NCBI GenBank assembly: GCA_030674155.1
Contig: CM060342.1
Location: forward strand, 20,383,598-20,447,597
Source: Stramonita haemastoma
Lineage: Eukaryota; Mollusca; Gastropoda; Neogastropoda; Muricidae
DNA length: 64,000 bases
Reading direction: 5' to 3'
Shown here: in pieces, positions 60,455 through 64,000 of the stretch
Layout of the letters: the number at the start of each line of letters is the position of its first letter
Position numbering within the stretch: position 1 is the first letter of the stretch
Notes under the pieces: model-generated
Told to the model about the DNA's origin: nothing
What the model saw: only the letters and a program-made list of their open reading frames with translations
Databases searched by the model: none
Position numbers and translations under genes: made by a program

Positions 60455-61866
60455 GCACAGAAATGAACACACTGACAAACAGCTGTGCGCACGCGTGCAC
60501 GCACGCAAACCCACCGCCCGGCGAAAAAGGTGCGGTTTTAGGGAAAGACGGGACCCAAGGAGTGGTTTTCAGGCCCGTCGTACTCCGACTTTTGCACGGT
60601 TACAGACCCCAAGGCATCAAGACAGAAATGGCACTGTATGCATACACCCACTCCTACCATTTCTGATGTGTGTGGTGCCGGACCTGTGGCGACTCCGCAG
60701 CCCTTAAGAGCTGAGAAAACTAGGTTTTTGCAAGGAAATCTGCCACGGTATACGCAACAATAACCAAGCAGGGTGCACACTAATAATGACAATATACAGG
60801 AATATCATGCACCACAGGCAAGTTCCGGGTCCCCTCTACATGTGCGCACACAAATGAACACACTGACAAACACCTGCGCGTATTTGCGTGCGCAAACGTA
60901 TACCCACCCCCCGGCGAAAAAGGTGCGGTTTTAGGCAAAGACGGGACCGAAAGCGTTTTTTTCAGGCCCGTCCTACCCCGACTTTTGCACGGTTACAGAC
61001 CCCAAGTCACCAAGACAATATGGCAGTGTATGCATACACCCTCTCCTACTATTTCCGATATGTGTGGCGCCGGACCTATGGCGACTCCGCAGCCCTGGAG
61101 AGCTGAGAAAGCTAGTTTCATGCAAGGAAGTCTGCCACGGTGAAACCAAGCAGGGCGCACACTAATAATGACAATATACAGCAATATCATGCCTCACAGG
61201 CAAGTGCAGGGTCCCCTCCGCATGCGCGCTCACAAACGAACACACTGACAAACACCTGCGCGCGCGTGCGTGCGCGCACGATACCCAACCCCCCGGCGAA
61301 AAAGGTGCAGTTTAAGTGAAAAACGGTACCCAAAGAGTGGTTTTCAGGCCCGTTCTTCCGCGACTTTTGCACGGTTACAGACCCCAAGGCAGCAAGACAA
61401 TATGGCACTGTATGCATACAACCTCTCCTACCATTTTCAATGTGTGTGGCACCGAGCACATGGCGACTCTGCAGCCCTGGAGAGCTGAGGAAGCTAGTTT
61501 CTTGCAAGGAAATCTGCCCCGGTGTACATAACAAAAACCAAGCAGGGCGCACACTAATAATGACAATATACAGTAGTATCATGCACCACAGCAAAGTGCA
61601 GGTCCCCTCCACATGTGTGCACACAATTGAAAACACTGACAAATACCTGCGCGCGCGTGCGTGTGAGCACTCATACCCACCCCCTTGCCGAAAAAGGTGC
61701 AGTTTTAGGCTATGACGGGAGCCAAAGATTATTTTTCATGCCCCTCCTACCCCGACTTTTGCACGGTTACAGACCCCAAGGCACCAAGACGATATGGGAC
61801 TGAATGCATACACCCTCTCTATACCATTTCCGATGTTTGTGGCGCCGGATCTGTAGCGACTCTGCA
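60455..61866 (+). repeat. Satellite A array, block 7 (about 3.6 monomers)
   Basis: Duplicate of 33898-35306, with the same entry and exit points within the monomer. Confidence 0.95.
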
Positions 61867-63330
61867 CCCCCTCTCCCCCCTCCCTCTCCTCCCTCTCCCC
61901 CCTCCCTCTCCTCCCTCCCCGCCCCCTCAACACCCCCCCTCTCCACCCCCCTCTTCCCCTCTCCCCCTCCCCCCTCTCCCCCCTCCCTCCCCCCTCCCCC
62001 TCTACTCACCCCTCCCCGTCCCCCCTTCCCCCTCCCCCACCCCCTCCCTGTCCCCCCTTCCCCCACCCCCTCCCTGTCCCCCCTCCCCCACCCCTCCCTC
62101 TCCCCCCTTCCCACACCCCCTCCCTGTCCCCCTCCCCCACCCCTCCCTGTCCCCCCTTCCCACACCCCCTCCCTGTCCCCCCTCCCCCACCCCTCCCTGT
62201 CCCCCCACCCCTCCTCCCTCCCCCACCCCCTCCCTCCCCTCCCCCCCCTCCCCCTCCCCCTCCCCCCCCCCCTCCCTCCCCCCCTCCACCCCTCCACCCC
62301 CCACCCCTCCTCCCCTCTCCCCATCCCCCCTCACCCTCCCCCCCTCCACCCCTCTCCCCCTCCCTACCCCCTCCCTCCCCCAACCCCCCTCCACCCTCTC
62401 TACCCCCCTCCCCCCCCACCCACCCCCTCTCCACCCCCTCCCTCCCTCCCCCCCCCCCCTCTCCACCCCCTCCCTCCCTCCCCCCACCCCCCCCCCTCAT
62501 CCACCCCCTCCCTCCCTCCCCCCACCTCCCTCTCCACCCCCCCTCCCTCCCCTCTCCACCCCCTCCCTCCACCCCTCCCCCTCTCTACCCCCTCCCTCCC
62601 CCCACCCCCCCCCTCTCCACCCCCTCCCTCCCCCTCCACCCCACCCCCCCTCTCCACCCCTCCCTCCCCCTCCCCCTCCTCCCACCCCTCTCCCCCTCCC
62701 TACACCCTCCCTCCCCCTCTCCCTCCTCCCCCCCTCCCCACCCTCCCCCTCCCCCTCCCCCCTCTCCCCCTCCCCCCTCCCCCCCTCTCCCCCCTCCCCT
62801 CCCCCCCTCCCCCTCCTCCCTCCACCCCTCTCCCTCCCTCCCCCCACCCCCCCCTCTCCACCCCCTCCCTCCCCCTCCACCCCTCCCCCTCTCTACCCCC
62901 TCCCCCCCCCACCCCCCCTCTCCACCCCCTCCCCCTCCACCCCACCCCCCCTCTCCACCCCCTCCCCTCCCCCCCCTCCACCCCTCCCCCCTCCTCCTCC
63001 CCCCCCTCCACCTCCTCCTCCCCCTCCCCCCTCTCCCCTCCCTCCCCACCCTCCCACCTCCCCCCCCTCCCCCCTCCCCCCTCTCCCCCCCCTCCACCCC
63101 TCCCCCAAAACCTCCCCCCTCCCCTTCTCCCCCACCCCCTCCTCCCCTCTCCCCACCCCCTCCCCTCCACCCCCTCCCTCCCCCCACCACTCCCCCTTCC
63201 CCCTCCACCCCTCCCTCCCCACTCCATCCCTCCCCCTCTCCCACCCCCTCCACCCTCTCCCCCCATCCCCTCCTCCCCCTCCACCCTCTCCCCCCATCCC
63301 CTCCTCCCTTCCGCCTCTCCCTCTCCCTGG
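61867..63330 (+). repeat. Polypyrimidine C-rich tract, copy 2
   Basis: About 320 bp longer than 35307-36450. Pro/Ser/Leu frames over 500 codons are composition artefacts. Confidence 0.92.
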
Positions 63331-63413
63331 CACATACATGGGAAGATAGACAACACATCTCCTCCAAAGCCCGGAGGATTAGAACTTAGGAGCAGATCCG
63401 AAAACAGATCTGC
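63331..63413 (-). repeat. Twin-hairpin element, copy 6 (inverted)
   Basis: TCCTCC/GGAGGA (63360-63365 with 63373-63378) and GCAGATC/GATCTGC (63392-63398 with 63407-63413). Confidence 0.8.
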
Positions 63414-64000
63414 ACTTCCTAACTCAAACCAGAACTTCTTGCTCTCAAACTTTCAAAACTATATATTACACTAACAAGTCCAAAATTTACACCTGGCTTT
63501 TTTTTGCTACTCACAATTTCTAAATTAAACCTTATTCTCAAACATTTCGCTCCACAATCACCTTCTTTCACACACCTAAACACCACAGTCTACAATTTTA
63601 GGAAAAAACTCACGCTTCATTTCCATTACTTACACACTTTTCTCCGCAATTCTCAGCAACTTCAAACAAGAAAAAACAATATCACTCTTTATAATACCCT
63701 TTCAAGGGCAGCTAATATTGCCTTCAAAGTCTTTTACCAGGCATATACAATGTGTCCAAAATTCAAAATACACTTCAGCAACATTTATCTGCACGTTAAC
63801 TTCACTTTCTCTCTTCATCTCAGCAACTTCAAACAATAAAAACAATATCACTCTTTATAATACCCTTTCAAGGGGAGCTAATATTGCCTTCTAAATGCTT
63901 CATCAGGCATATACAATGTGTCCAAAATTCAAAATACACTTCAGCAACTTTCATCTGCACTATAACTTCACTTTCTCTCTTCATTCAAAAATTCAAATGC
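63414..64000 (-). repeat. Array tail module, inverted, copy 2
   Basis: Repeats 36535-37100, including the ~170-bp tandem duplication, and runs to the window edge. Confidence 0.72.

Overview
The window is eukaryotic, repeat-dominated and has no intact gene that I can support. I see no operons and no convincing long coding frames outside transposon remnants. What is present is tandem satellite DNA, di- and tetranucleotide microsatellites, polypurine and polypyrimidine tracts, degraded LINE reverse transcriptases, intron/exon-like splice signals and a 100-N assembly gap. This fits a metazoan heterochromatic or subterminal/pericentromeric-type region. A marine invertebrate, perhaps a mollusc, is plausible from the style of the LINEs and microsatellites, but that is only an impression.

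About 60% of the window is one satellite (satellite A, period about 390 bp) in seven blocks: 5876-10067, 11857-19994, 21199-28667, 33898-35306, 41135-49500, 51102-57784 and 60455-61866. Each monomer carries a variable GC-rich palindrome next to a C-tract that is expanded to about 10-43 bases in some monomers. A diverged relative (satellite B) fills 1-2789 and stops at the gap (2790-2889).

The spacers between blocks are built from a small set of reused modules: (i) a decayed LINE reverse-transcriptase piece (2890-3600, 38439-39185); (ii) a twin-hairpin element followed by a G-rich or C-rich tract (six copies, four in + and two in - orientation); (iii) a module with two splice-acceptor-like sites, one donor and a conserved ~190-200 bp exon-like block (five copies of the block); (iv) GTCT/GTCC, CT and GA microsatellites; (v) a LINE 3'-end remnant used as the array leader (5638, 40891). 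Large pieces occur two or three times at constant offsets, so the window is a patchwork of segmental duplications.

The best-defined mobile element is a ~4 kb LINE on the minus strand (28679-32649) with apurinic-type endonuclease, reverse transcriptase and a C-terminal CCHC motif. Four single-base frameshifts interrupt it. It is flanked by a 53-bp direct duplication and a paralogous empty site exists at 19953-20060. A second, unrelated LINE-type insertion (57801-59249) sits in the same GA microsatellite of the third paralogue. The satellite monomers, hairpins and splice-like modules are the parts most worth follow-up; none of them matches a function I can name.
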